Part shown: positions 1-12,800 of the stretch, piece by piece | Numbering within the stretch: the stretch's first letter is position 1 | How the letters are laid out: every line of letters begins with the position of its first letter | Position numbers and translations under genes: made by a program | Notes under the pieces: model-generated | Told to the model about the DNA's origin: nothing | Seen by the model: only the letters and a program-made list of their open reading frames with translations | The model's database searches: none | Assembly: GCF_050436995.1 (NCBI RefSeq) | Contig: NC_134771.1 | Coordinates: forward strand, 2,893,501 to 2,957,500 | Direction: 5' to 3' | Origin: Anticarsia gemmatalis | Taxonomy: Eukaryota > Arthropoda > Insecta > Lepidoptera > Erebidae | Length of the DNA: 64,000 bases

Positions 1-2090
1 TATTATTTTCTCCGATTTCTGTATTCTATCTAAACTGCATAGCCTGTAAATAAAAATAGTGATAATTTTTTTTTTTTTTCTTGTTATTTGAATATACACA
101 TATCTCACTCTTAAAATACTCCTATATACTAGTATAGGTGTTGTAGGAAATGGGTAAATTTTGTTTCATCATTTATAATGTTAGTACCAAGTCTCATGTA
201 GTAGGCTTATAGCTATAATTCTGGCACATTCATTTATAAAATGCCATGTATTTGTTAGTTTACCATAGGATTTTATCTAATATTTATAAATTAAGTAGGT
301 ATAACTTTTGTCTCTGCCCACTGCAAGAGAAAGTCATCATCTTACACTTGCATATAAGGTAATGCCTAACATAAACATGATCCATACAAACAAGTTTGTC
401 CAACTTAATTTTAAAAATATTTTTATTTAATCATCAATTTGTGCAAATGATAAAGAATAATATTACAAAGAAAACTGCAAGCTATGAGACACCGAACTTA
501 CAAACTACATATTATTATTATGTTTAATAAACTTCAAAAGAGAATATTTCTGTCTAGTAATTTAATAATAGGTTTAATATTATTGGAAAATGTACTTTTC
601 TCACATAAAAATGGCCTAAGTATCATAATATACTACTCATCAGTAATATGCAAACTGCATTACATTTGCATCATTCTTAAACAGGTATTAACATGTTTCT
701 TCTTGAACAAACATTAATGAAAACTTATAATGAGTCAATCTTGCATACTAATTAGTCAGAGGAAAAGCCTAAGTTTTCCTGTCGCATATGACTCAGTAAA
801 TTATTTATTTGTAATATCAAAATTATTACTTTAGAAACTTAAATCTTTGCATACAAAGAGAGAAACAAACACTTAAATCTATTTAGGTGTGACATACACA
901 ATATACACATGTGTAAAAATAAATGAAATTTCAATAATTATTTCTAGAAGTACTTTTTAGCCAATTACTATTATTTTGTATAATGTCGTAGAATTTCCTT
1001 ACAGTTAGAAAATTCTTAAGTTTTCCTGCATTATTTAGAAACCATCCATATTCTAGTCATTGGGGTACAAAAATATGTTTTCATCTAAAAAACAAAAGTC
1101 TCTAAATCATCTAGAGACATTTTTATGCAAAAAGTACTTTTTGCAACTGTTATTTTGTAGTTTACAATGTTCAGCATAGAAATGTTGGAAAAAAACTATT
1201 CAAAATTATGTTATAACATTGCATCACATAATTATACGTAAAAGTATTGGTTCAATGTGTTATTTAAAAATGAATACAGGCAACAATGTAACAAGGAACA
1301 TGTATTATAAATATTATCAATATTATTATTTTCAGTAGAAACATTATCATAATAATCTGTACACGATAAAAAAGGTATCTGAGATAAATTAAGATTAGGA
1401 GAAAGAGAGCAAAGAACATAAAAAATAAATTTCAATGTATATTTTTGCAATGATTTTTAATTTCTATGCTATTTCTGAATATAAATCCCAATATAAGGCT
1501 GCAACCACCTTTATTACATAAAAAAAAAATATTCAAATAAAATATTTTTTACACAAGACTTCAGAATTATGCTTTTCATATTTTTCTAGAGCAGCTGTTT
1601 TGGAGATTACAGCTAATAAACAAACCAGCATTTTAATTCACCAACTTATGTCTTAATAGCAAAGAAGAATAAAAAAGAGAATTTTTATTTTTATAATACC
1701 CATCTACCTACTAATAAAAACTCGCCACAAAAAATTCTAAAGGGAAATTCTATTTTTAGATATTTAAAATAAAATTCTGCTATGAAATTATCACCAAAGA
1801 GTTATTATATGTTAAACTATAAATAATGTTAGAATTTATACTCGCAGAATCCCACCCTTATAATGTAACAGCGTAAGGACTATTCTATTCCACATAGAAT
1901 AAACACAAAGGAGTTCAGTTTTGTATCTAAATAGGTTAATTATATCGTACGATTTTGTTCAAACAAAGAGCTGTTGCTACCCAGACCAAAAACTTCAATT
2001 TCGACGCCAAACTTTCAATAGATCGCCATCATACATCTCTCTAGAGCTTAAATAGCGTATTATACGCGTTTAAATTGAATAATTACTTAC
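1..2090 (-). other. Probable intron 1 of the carnosine N-methyltransferase-like gene
   Basis: AT-rich sequence with no convincing exon on either strand. It lies directly downstream (in gene sense) of the consensus donor that ends the exon at 2091, so it is most simply the first intron. Only simple poly-T and poly-A runs (for example 67-80 and 1521-1529) stand out; I see no recognisable transposon. Confidence 0.55.
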
Positions 2091-2179
2091 TTATAATATT
2101 TGAAAGCGGTCACAACGGCGCGAAAGTGCTGTCGCTCCTTCGCCTCGTCAATTTCCTCGGCCGCTGTTGCAGAAGACAT
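2091..2179 (-). CDS. CARNMT1: Carnosine N-methyltransferase-like, first coding exon (partial gene)
   Basis: Reading the minus strand from an ATG at 2179 gives MSSATAAEEIDEAKERQHF followed by RAVVTAFKYY, 29 codons plus two bases, then a consensus donor GTAAGT at 2090. The stretch from the ERQHF motif to the FKYY motif resembles the start of the carnosine N-methyltransferase family (human CARNMT1/C9orf41), where an E-rich segment leads into a conserved HFW/R...FRYY motif. The enzyme family methylates carnosine to anserine with S-adenosylmethionine; the catalytic domain itself would be encoded left of this window. The start codon lies about 0.9 kb from the divergent receptor gene. The assignment rests on a short stretch, so it could be another protein with a similar N-terminus. 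Confidence 0.75.
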
Positions 2180-3086
2180 TTTTACTAAATTATTCGTACA
2201 CACGAGTACTTGATTGAGACTATAGTTCAAAATTGAAGCTCGGAATTGTTACAAAAATGAATAATTCGAATAATTTTCGGTGAATTTCCACCACGACCAA
2301 GCCTTCACAATGACGGAAGATCGACGACAGATTTTAGTGTTGTCATGTCATTCCCGTGTTCGCCGTTGTATGTTGTTTTTGTTGTTCTATTATTCTGATT
2401 CCTACAAGACTCAAATAAGAATCGGTAGTTTATTATATTTGTCTTTTATAAATATTTTTACTTCATTCTTAATAATAGTTGTGTAACATCAGAATAATAA
2501 AACTGGCTTTAATCAATTTAAAAGCTTCCAAACCCGTGTTAACAAAACGCAACATGTCATAGATTCAATAAAAATATGAAACACGATTATGCGTAACAAA
2601 ACGCTTACAATATGTCGGGCAAGATGTGTTTGTGATTTTCCTGATAATATAAAAACAACATCAATAATCTCTATTCAATTATTACAAAATAATTATAATT
2701 ACATGTTAACTTTACTACTCGCTTCCACGTTACCTGTTTAAAGTATTCCAGCCTTGTAAGACTATAAAAGTGTGTACTTTCACAAAATTTTGGTTTCATA
2801 CTGCGACTTAGAATAAAATCATAAATTCCTAATGTTAAAGCTATTTCGTGAAGTGATATTCTTATTGGACGTTATGTGAAAAGTTTATATGCCGTTGAGT
2901 GTTGAGAAAAGATTTAATTATCGATAAAATACCGCATTATTCGCAAATGAGAGTGAGTGTTAAAAAATCAATATTTCTGCAGTGTCTTCGTACGTTAGTT
3001 TATGCAGTGCAACATCGATGCCTGACCTGTTTTTCAACCTAAACATGAAGTTAATTATAAAATAAAACGTATAAAAATCTTCTACA
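2180..3086. promoter_or_regulatory. Divergent intergenic region and 5'UTRs between the CARNMT1-like gene and the BMP type II receptor
   Basis: The two start codons point away from each other with 907 bp between them, so this region must hold the 5'UTRs and promoters of both genes, unless upstream non-coding exons exist. It is AT-rich with no clear TATA box. A TATCGATAA-like motif (ATTATCGATAAAA) near 2918 resembles a DREF-type site. No transposon was recognised. Confidence 0.5.
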
Positions 3087-3846
3087 ATGATGGAAGGCAT
3101 AATACATAATAGAGTAACACCTCTTTTAAAATGCATGGTGTTGTTCCTGTTTATATTTACGGCAAAAGTATTAACTTCACGGCCGCAAGAATCTCAAGAT
3201 CTAAGGAATGGCATTCATCATCTAAAACCTGCACATTATGTAAGGACTTTCACTAAATACCATCACAGAAGGACAATACAGTGGAATAACAATAATGATC
3301 AGGAAATGACCAACGACTGGCCAGTTACAAATGACCAGCCAAGAGTCATAGGTAAAAGAAGTATTGACAACACTAATTTTGTTGAAAGCAGAGAGCTATC
3401 TAACATTTATGATCATGAAATTAAAAAAAGAAGCATTTCAGATTCTAATATTGAAGATAATAAAGATTTATCAGAGTACTGGCCAGTGAATAGTCCTACG
3501 ATAAACAAAAGAAGTTTGGAGGTTCCAAATTCAAGTGAATTTGTGGCTACCTCTCATGATATGCCTAGACTTGATCAGTTTACTTCCGATACAGTTCGGG
3601 ATAACATAGTAAGTCCATTTGAGAAAAAGGCTATCAGTTCTGGCAAAGAGAATAGTAAGAATGGCTTGCCCAACAATATTAAGACTTATAAAGTAAAGGC
3701 AGCAATAATACCCACTGAACCGACCACTACTATGGGTCCAACAATCTCTTGTCTTTATAAAATACATGACAGTGTGGCTATGAGTGTGACTCCTTCCAAT
3801 GATGATGAAATCAATGCACAGATGATGGTTGATAATGAAAGTTTTG
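3087..3846 (+). CDS. wit: wit exon 1: signal peptide and N-terminal extension
   Basis: Residues 1-253. Two adjacent ATGs (3087, 3090) start the frame; the hydrophobic core MVLFLFIFTAKVL at 17-29 is the signal sequence. Residues about 31-221 are a hydrophilic, cysteine-free extension with K/R-K-R-S motifs at 90-92, 113-116 and 141-143 and a KK at 180-181. The first ectodomain cysteine is C222. It ends at donor GTAAGT (3847) in phase 1. Confidence 0.92.
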
Positions 3847-6800
3847 GTAAGTATTGAAATTTATTTTTGTTATTAGGTATATCATTATTCTTAAGCTTCT
3901 TAAATAATACTTTATGATAGTTGAAAGAGCAAAAGATGAATAGGGAACTTTAATTTTTAAATCTACTAGATAAATAGGAAAATAAGTCATAATTCATTCT
4001 TGAGACACATTTCTGAGGAAGATAGTTTTTAAGAACTACCAGACCCTATCTTCATCTCCTTACAAGATGGCTGAATGTAGCCTAAAACTCCTTTGTTTGG
4101 GGGACACAGCTAGGTTGTTCAGAGCACCCACTTAAAACTGAAATCTAGATCCAGTGCCTATGGGAATACAGTGAGAAATGCAATATGAAACTATAGTTCA
4201 TACCTAATGATAGTCTCAATGTTTAATTCTGTCATGCTTATCATACCTTTCTCTTGTAGAAAAAGGTCCAATATCAGAGACAACACTACCTAATGGTGCA
4301 GTGGTAGAAGTGGAACAGTGCAGTGACTCAAGAGCTTCCTGTTACACTCTGTGGCATCAGGACAAGGAAGACAACATCACTATACTTGGTCAAGGTCAGT
4401 AACCTTTAGAAGCTAGTATGAAACTATATTGTCTAATTAAACTTATTACTGTCCCACTGCCGGGCAAGAATCTTCTCTTCGTACTGTATAGATTACATTA
4501 AGAATTTTATTTAAAAAATGGTAGATATAGACATTCCTGGACATCAAGGCCTAAACCCTCTCCCTCTTTTGGGAGGAGACCCTTGCCCTGCAGTCGAACA
4601 GTAATGTGTTAAAAATAAAAAAAACAAATAGACATTACATTAAAATAAAAGAAGCATTTCAAATCGAAATTAGATCACGAAAGTTCATTTTTATTACATG
4701 TTTAAACCTTTAAATTTATTTGAGATAAGTTTTCATGAGTCAAATGTAGGACTTAGTAATATTGTATTGACAAAACTTAATCAAAAGAAGATGTATGCTT
4801 GTTTCAGAGACAGTGAATTATATTTTTGAAGGCCATATGGCAAGACATCTTCTTTATAAACTTACTCATATTGTAATACTAAAAGGTTTATGCTTTCAGT
4901 TATCTGTCTGGGGTGGCCCAGAAGCCCCCCCCTATTTGAATAATAAGGCAATGTCTTTGTCCCTAGGTTGCTGGCGCTCATCTACGGGGCGCAGTTCATG
5001 TGATAAATGCACGCCAGTTACGGCAAGACTCCCCGGCTCCAAATTCTGTTGCTGCACCAGACATTACTGCAATGCGGATTTTTGTAAGTGACGTTTTTAC
5101 TAACTTATTCAAATAATTTGACTGCCTTCGTGGCGCAGTGGTTTAGGTCGCCACGCCGATACCACTGCGTCGGGAGGTCGTGGGTTCGATTCCCACGCGG
5201 AGCAATTATTTGTGCGATCCACAAATAATTGCGGAAAAAAAAAGAAACAAAGCACAACCAGACCCGTAAGGTCTGCGGTGGGATATTGATGGGTTAAATT
5301 AATTGTCTTATTTATTTATACAATTAATGTAAAATAGTTTAGAAATCAAACCCATGACCCAATGCTAGTGGAGTGGTGACCTACCCTCATTGGAAACTTT
5401 TCAATGAAGACTTAGATCAAAATAATAATTTAATTATTCTCTTCCAGTATCCCTCAAACAAGAAACAGTGACAGTAAAAGCAGAATCAACGATGGACACG
5501 TCCTCTCGGTCCAACAACCTCGCCGCGTCTAACATAGCCGCGTCCGCCATCTTGGCGTTCGTCGCCATATTGGTGATGGCGCTGGTGTTGAGGAAACTGT
5601 ACTGCAATCGACTGCAGATCGATAAGGATGAGGATAGTGAGGGCATGGATGTTGAGAAAGGTATGTTTATACACATGGCATTTTGTGTGCATGAAGTTTT
5701 TATTAAATAATATTCTACCCCCTCCTTCCCTCCTTTTCTGTCTTTTTCCCCATCCCCTCTGTCTTGTAAACCTATTCCATTTGCCCTCCTTTTCCCCCAT
5801 TCTTATTGTCTCCCCTTATCTTATTTTTTCCTCATTTCTCTTTTGTCCCTCCCTTGCTCTTACTTCGACACTCTCTCTATGTCTCATGCTTTTCTTTCTT
5901 TCTTTTATTCTCTTTTCTCGTATATACATTTTTATATCGTACCCTATATGTGGTATTAGACTCCCCACCATTATTTTTTTTATCATCTTATGACTATCGC
6001 GTGATATTCTTTTTAGTTTCTGAGATTCTAATATAAGTGTTGTCTTTCAGGTGACGTGATGGGATCTGGACCTGACGCGTTAGCCACTGGACTTACTTGT
6101 GTGGATAATTTGACACTTATTGAACATATAGGTAAGTGTTTTATATCAATAATTGGATATTTAAAACTGTTCATTATTGATTATAAAAAATGTGCCAGCA
6201 TTAGGTACTCAATTTTGTTTTTTTTTTTACTTTAAAACTGTACTCCGAGTATCTCATGCGACAAGATTTTATTCCGTTAAATTATTTTTGTACTACAATA
6301 TCTTAAATCAACCAAATATACATTTTTTTAGAAAAATTAATATTATGCTATTTGTGTTAATTTTTATATTTTAAGTCCCCAATAAGCACTTGGCCAGCGT
6401 GGTGGACTCAAGGCTAAACCCTTCGCTCATTACGGGAGGTGACCCTTGCCCAACAGTAGGATATTAATGGGTTAAAATTGTTATTATACTAATTGACCCG
6501 CGCAGCTCCGCTCACGCTTTCTTGTTTTTATTTAATACCGCGCATTTTCACATTTATTCACCTTTTACACTGGACTTCCACAAATAATTCAAGACAAATA
6601 GCCAAATCGGTCCAGCTGTTCACGAGTTTTAGCGAGACTAACGAAGAGCAATTCATCTAATATATAAAATTCTCGCGTCACAGTTTTAGTTACCATACTC
6701 CTCCGAAACGGCTTGACCGATTCTCATGAAATTTCGTGAACAAATTGGTCTGAGAATCGGCCAACATCTATTTTTCATGCCCCTAAGTGTTCTTTTTTTC

Positions 6801-9800
6801 TTAATTTTTATGGCAAAACAACGTTTGCCGGGTCAGCTAGTAAAAATATAAAATAATATAAGCCAAGTTCCAAAGCTAGGCTCGAACATCTTCGACAAGA
6901 AGTTAACTACCATCCTATCAGTTTAGTACATAATTTCCTTATGTTCATAGGGCAAGGCAAGTTCGGCTCAGTATGGCGCGGCAGCCTGGGCACGGCGCCC
7001 GTGGCGGTGAAGCTGTACTGCAACACGAGCACGTGGCAGCGCGAGGCGGCCGTCTACGCACTACCGCACCTCGCACACAATAATATACTGAGATATTATG
7101 GTACGTGGCCATAACTTATCCATACTAATATTATAACCTAGCTGACCCGTGCAACTTCGCTTGCGTCACATAAGAGAGAATGGGTCATAATTTTCCCCGT
7201 TTTGAAAATTTTTCGTTGCTATTCCGCTCCTAATGGCCCTAGCGTGATGATATATAACCTATAGCCTTCCAGGATAAATGGGCTATCTAACACTGAAAGA
7301 ATTTTTCAAATCGGACCAGTAGTTCCTGAGATTAGCGCGTTCAAACAAACAAACAAACAAACTCTTTAGCTTTAAAATATTAGTATAGGTATATTTAGGT
7401 ACTCAGGCCAATGATAGAGACTCAACTATCCTACTTATATTATAAATGCGAAATTTTGTGAGAATTTATGTATGTGTGTAAGTATGGATGTTTGTTAATC
7501 TTTCACGCAAATACTACTGAACCGATCACAATGAAATTTGGTATATAGATAGCTGAAGACCCAGAATAACACATGGGCTAGTTTTTATCCCGGAGTTCCC
7601 AAGGGATCGGGATTTACACGGGAAGGGATTCCACGCGGACGAAGTCGCGGGTGACCTGTAGTGCTATATAAGTCTAGCCTTTCTTCCAACTATGTTGGAG
7701 TTGGCTTCCAGCCTCACCAGATACAGCTGAATACCAGTATTTTACATGGAGCGACTGCTTAAGTCTGTGTATCCATTGATGCGTGCTAAAAAACCGACTC
7801 CAAACGCGCCGCTCCAAGTTTGAGCGTTCCAACAAACATATTGGCGAAATTTCAAATTGGTATCCATTTTGTGCAGACTGAACGCTCGTCATTGTTCGTC
7901 CTCTTATAGCGCGAAGTCGATTTGCGGTTTTAGCAGACCTTCACAACCTAGTTTTCTGGGTTATAACACAATACCCATCTATAACACTGGTTGTCAGATA
8001 TATACTTTAAGTTTCTGACTACTGATAGCCAGCTGGCTACCGGCGACCTGCTCGGCGGCGAAGCATCGGGGTGGTGAGGGGATCGGTCTTTCAGCGAGAT
8101 CACCTCTTGAAGAAGGTGATCATTATCCTCCAAGTCGAGGCGACGCACTCCATGGCTTGGTGGATTCAAGGCCTAACCCTTTCCTCTTTTAGGAGGAGAA
8201 CTTTGCCCAGCAGTGGGACAGTAATGGGTTATTTTTTTTTATTTCTATTGTTATGTGTGGTTAGGTAGCGACAGCCGCATGTCCCTGACGGGCGGCGCTC
8301 GCTCGCAGCTCATCGTGGTGGAGCTGTGCGCGGGCCCGCTGCGCGCGCGGCTGCAGCGCGCGCCGCTCGAGTGGCGGGACTTCGCGCACCTCGCGCACGG
8401 GCTCGCCGCCGCGCTCGCGCATCTGCACACGCCTAGTGAGTATTGTTAAAGATCTGTAGATGTTAAGGTTGTAAGGCGAGACAGAGACAGGAGAAAGAGA
8501 CGTGAGATTGAGATATGAGACCGAGACATAGGACCGAAAAATGAGACCGAGACATGAAAACGCGATCAGATACTGCTACCGTAACTTGACTAGATAATAC
8601 AAATGTAACGATTCGCAAGCGAGATCGAGACAAGAGACAGATTGTAAATAAAGTTGTGGACGCAGTCTCATGTCTCAGTCTTGCCTGCGACCCCGCCACC
8701 TTTACGCAGTACTAACACCGCTCCCACCTATTGCACAGTACACAGGTAACTACTACTTTTAACAGTATTCATTTGTCATCAGGTGGCAACAAACCTTGTG
8801 TAGTACATCGCGACGTGAACAGCAGTAATGTATTAGTGACCGCTAATGGCGACGCGCGCCTGGCTGACCTTGGGCTGGCACAAGTACTGCACGCCAGGAG
8901 GGACCGCGCCGCTCCCACTAGGGTCACTGAAGTATGTATACAACCTGCCGCTGAAATGGTTTATTTCCTTCAACGTATGGGTAGGGCTAGAGGTCGTTAG
9001 TCATGTAAAGTAAAACAATTTGATTATTATTAATAGTTGGAGACTTATTTACAATTAGCTTTAATAAAAAAAATCCACAGCCTGTACATAATCAACTCGA
9101 GTGAAGTTCGTTCAACGGGCTCACGAGTCATATGATATTCGAATCAATGAAAACCTTTTCTTAGTCCGGGACCACTTTATTATTCTTGGGACCACTATGT
9201 AAGTATTTTAAATATAAAGTGTAATAATCATACTGAAAATATTACATTTTAAAGTCACTCATGGACCATATTTTGACTTTCACGGACCACTGGTTGGGAA
9301 CCACTGATCAACACATATTCGACTTTACCACCCATTTGGGCCGATTAATGACTACTCGATTGTGTGTACCACTTGCAATGTATCTCCCAGGCCGGGACCC
9401 TCCGCTACCTGTCCCCGGAGGCACTAGAAGGAGCGCTAGATCTATCGGGAGCCCTGGCGGCCTTATGTGCCGTGGACGTGTTCGCGCTGGCGCTGGTGCT
9501 GTGGGAGATGTTGTGGAGGACGCGCGGGGCGCACCGCGGCCACACGCCGCCCTACGCGCCGCCCTACCAGCACTGCGGCCTGCCGCAGAGACCCACGCTC
9601 GCGCAGATGCAGGTACTTATCTTATCTTAAGGCTGGGGGTGCCAGTCAATGCCTGGCTGGCACTTCGACCATTCCTGATCCTTTCACCCCCTCTCCGCTA
9701 CTCTAGACGTTGGGGGGGGCAGAGCAAAATTTACCAGTTTTGCTATGCACCTCATCGAAAGCAGCCTGTAGTCTTCTGGTTTAGGGTAACCGCATCCTAT

Positions 9801-12800
9801 AAGATCTATCGTTTTCCTTCCTAAAGCATCACACTCGCACAGTATGTGTAAGAATCAAGAAATAGAGACTGTACCTAATGTATTGTATACACTCTTGGCC
9901 ACTAACAAAGTCCTGCACAGTTGGCTGGTTTCGATGAAACTAGACGATAGCCGAAATCCGCTAGGACGACATTGTATGTTGTCGTTAAAGTCAGCAATAT
10001 TCTTTTTAACACTTTACCGTCCCACTGCTGGTTATTACAAATGGAGTCAAGGGCCACATAATGAACGAAAATAAGGCCTTGAATTACGACAAAATTAAAT
10101 AACACCTTTAAATACGTGCACGTACACGCACGCACTACGTATACAATACTAAACTGTACGTATATTATTACAGAGCCTAGTATCGCGTAACAAGGCGCGG
10201 CCTCCTCTACCTAAAGGACCGGTACAACAGTCGCGTGCGTTGAAGATAGCTGCCGATACTTGCGACGAGTGCTGGGATCATGATGCTGAGGCCAGGTAGG
10301 ATTGGATCTTTCATAGTTTAATGTAATATGTATTATTTCTATTGTTTGTGTAGGGAGTTGTCACTGCCTAAAAAAGAGATGCTAGGTGATGAGCGATGTG
10401 CGTCGATGATATGATATAAAGATTGCGGATAGGGAATGAGAACACAACCTTTCACGACGAGTGCTTTAATGTCACTAAGTAATTAAAGTACAATTCAATT
10501 GCAATAAAAATCATGGTGACACGCTGCGCGGGTTTCGAAATTTAGAAGTGCTGACACGCAGCGCGATGTTAACTATCTATATAAAATCATATTAACCGGT
10601 ACAGTTTGGTTAGTGATTAACCTAGTGTCAAAGTTTTTCAAGACGCCCGAAGGCCTTTGGCATGGCTATACGACTGTTATCTTAATTGCTAAACAACTGG
10701 GTCGGGTGTTTTTTCACAGAGAGGCTCCGCTCAAATACAACGGCGGCGGCCTTCAGGATACAATCTATTTCCATGCAAAATTTAATTAAAATGTGTACAG
10801 CATTTTGTCGTTCATGACGAACTTACTTTAATTTATGATTGGTTTTAGTGATCCTGAGGCACTTTTTTTCCTTTACTGAGCTCGATGGCTTTGTTGAATT
10901 AACTAAATTTTGATAATTTTGCTCACAGATTGACGGCAGTATGTGTAGAAGAGCGTATGGCTGAACTGAAACAGATGCTACACTCTCAAGGACCTCTCAT
11001 ACACGACAATATACATCCACACACACATCCTCCTAGTAAGTATATTTTATATTTTAACTATATAACTTGATTTGTATAATATTTCGATAGAATATGAGAT
11101 TGCTTGTTGTAAAACCTTTGGTTTGATTGCCGAGTCAAGAAAAGTGCTTTTTTTTTTGTTTTCACGTAGATAAATTGTAATTCACAAAGGTCGCGAGTTC
11201 GATCTCTGGGTTGAATCAATTTTGTTTTTGGTTTTTCCAATTACTGTTATATTTATTACCAGTAGCTTAGTAAAATAACCGTTTATTTAACATGTTTCTA
11301 AATTTGGGGTCTTCGCAGGAAAGTACATATTATGTTTAGAATTATATTAAAATTTGGGTAAAATACTTCCTAATTAATTAGTTAATAAGTAGAAAATCGT
11401 ATTTATGTGGATGATATGAGACTACTTCTAATTTTTAAACCTATTCTTTTCCTTTCCCAGCGGACGCTAACATCCCATCGCCACCGGAATCGGACAAAAA
11501 TTCAAACTGTACCACGACGCAGAACATCGACGTTCACACACCTCTGCTGTACCCGCAACCACATATAGGTCGCAATGCTTGCATTGAACGGAACACCAAC
11601 ACGCAACAGGCCACCGTCGAACTGATACACAAGAGTTTGAAAGACATCACTTTACCCGACGCGCCTAGAGTACCTAATATTGAAGAAAATTGCCTCTCCG
11701 TAGCAAGGGTTTCTCATAACCGCATACCCGTTCAAGAAAATTCTGGCCTCTCAGAAATAAGGTCCTACCAAAGACCTTTAGATTACGTGCAAAATGATGT
11801 CACGTCTCATGAAGAAAAAGGCCCGAAACAAACAAATCTACTACAATATGTAAAAGTAGAAAAACCAAAATGGGGTATCAAGAAATTTTTCGAAAAATTG
11901 AACAGAAGCAAAATGGAAACTGAAGTGAAGTTAGCCGAGAATTCGCAGAAAATACAAACTTCTATCGTTGATAAACCTAGTAATAATGATAGGCCGTCTA
12001 ATTTGACTATAAATCAGGACAGAGGGCCTTATAACTTCGAAGGGCCATGTACCTTATCACCACCAAACAAGACTTTATCACCAACAATGATGATGGAATC
12101 GGAAAACAAAGTATTTGGTTTCAAAGAGCTTCCTTCAAGAGAAGATAATAAAACTCCGAATCAGATTTTCGCAGTAATAGTACCGAAAGCGAAACCTCAA
12201 GATTTTCACGAAATGAAGAATAAGCAAGGGAGTTCGGATAGTTTGAATAAACGTTCAGTCAAAACGTCTACTTCATCACAAAGTATTTTGAAATCAAATT
12301 CCGAGTCTGAAGATTCAACAGTGAAAAAACGTTTAAGTTGTGACAATCAAATCATTGATAGTGGGAGCTCTTCAAAAGCGAGTATTAACTTAGAACTACA
12401 GTACATAGATACACAAGAAAATTACAATGGAAATATCAGTCCTTTCGACCTAAATTCAGACTGTTCGAGCTCAGAAGACGAACATTTGATGCTGTTATCA
12501 GAAAATGGCGTTTCAAAAATCACAATGCAAACTATTCCGAAATCTGAATTAGATAAGAAAAAGTATCAAAATGATGTTTTGAAAGAATCGAGTCAAGTGA
12601 AAACTGATTTTACGTTTAATAAATTCCAAAATAAGTATACTAATTTTGATAATGAATTTAGTGATCCGAATGATAAAGAGAATTTGGTGAACGGGTATAG
12701 TGGTGACAATCCTGTGTATTTAGCTGCATTAAACGGTGAAATTGATACAAATGAATTAAAGTATCCCGGTAACCGGTCACCTAAGCCCACTTTGAAGACT

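Noticed and set aside
5130..5205. Possible true tRNA gene (box A and box B present)
   Set aside because: No acceptor stem pairing, and the same text recurs with a shared tail at three other places, so it is a SINE.
5628..6036. Long overlapping plus-strand frames (up to 121 codons) rich in L, S, F and P
   Set aside because: They arise from the polypyrimidine tract in wit intron 4; no splice or family support.
9261..9824. 187-codon frame overlapping wit exon 9
   Set aside because: It is in a different frame from the conserved kinase sequence AGTLRYLSPE and has no family resemblance.
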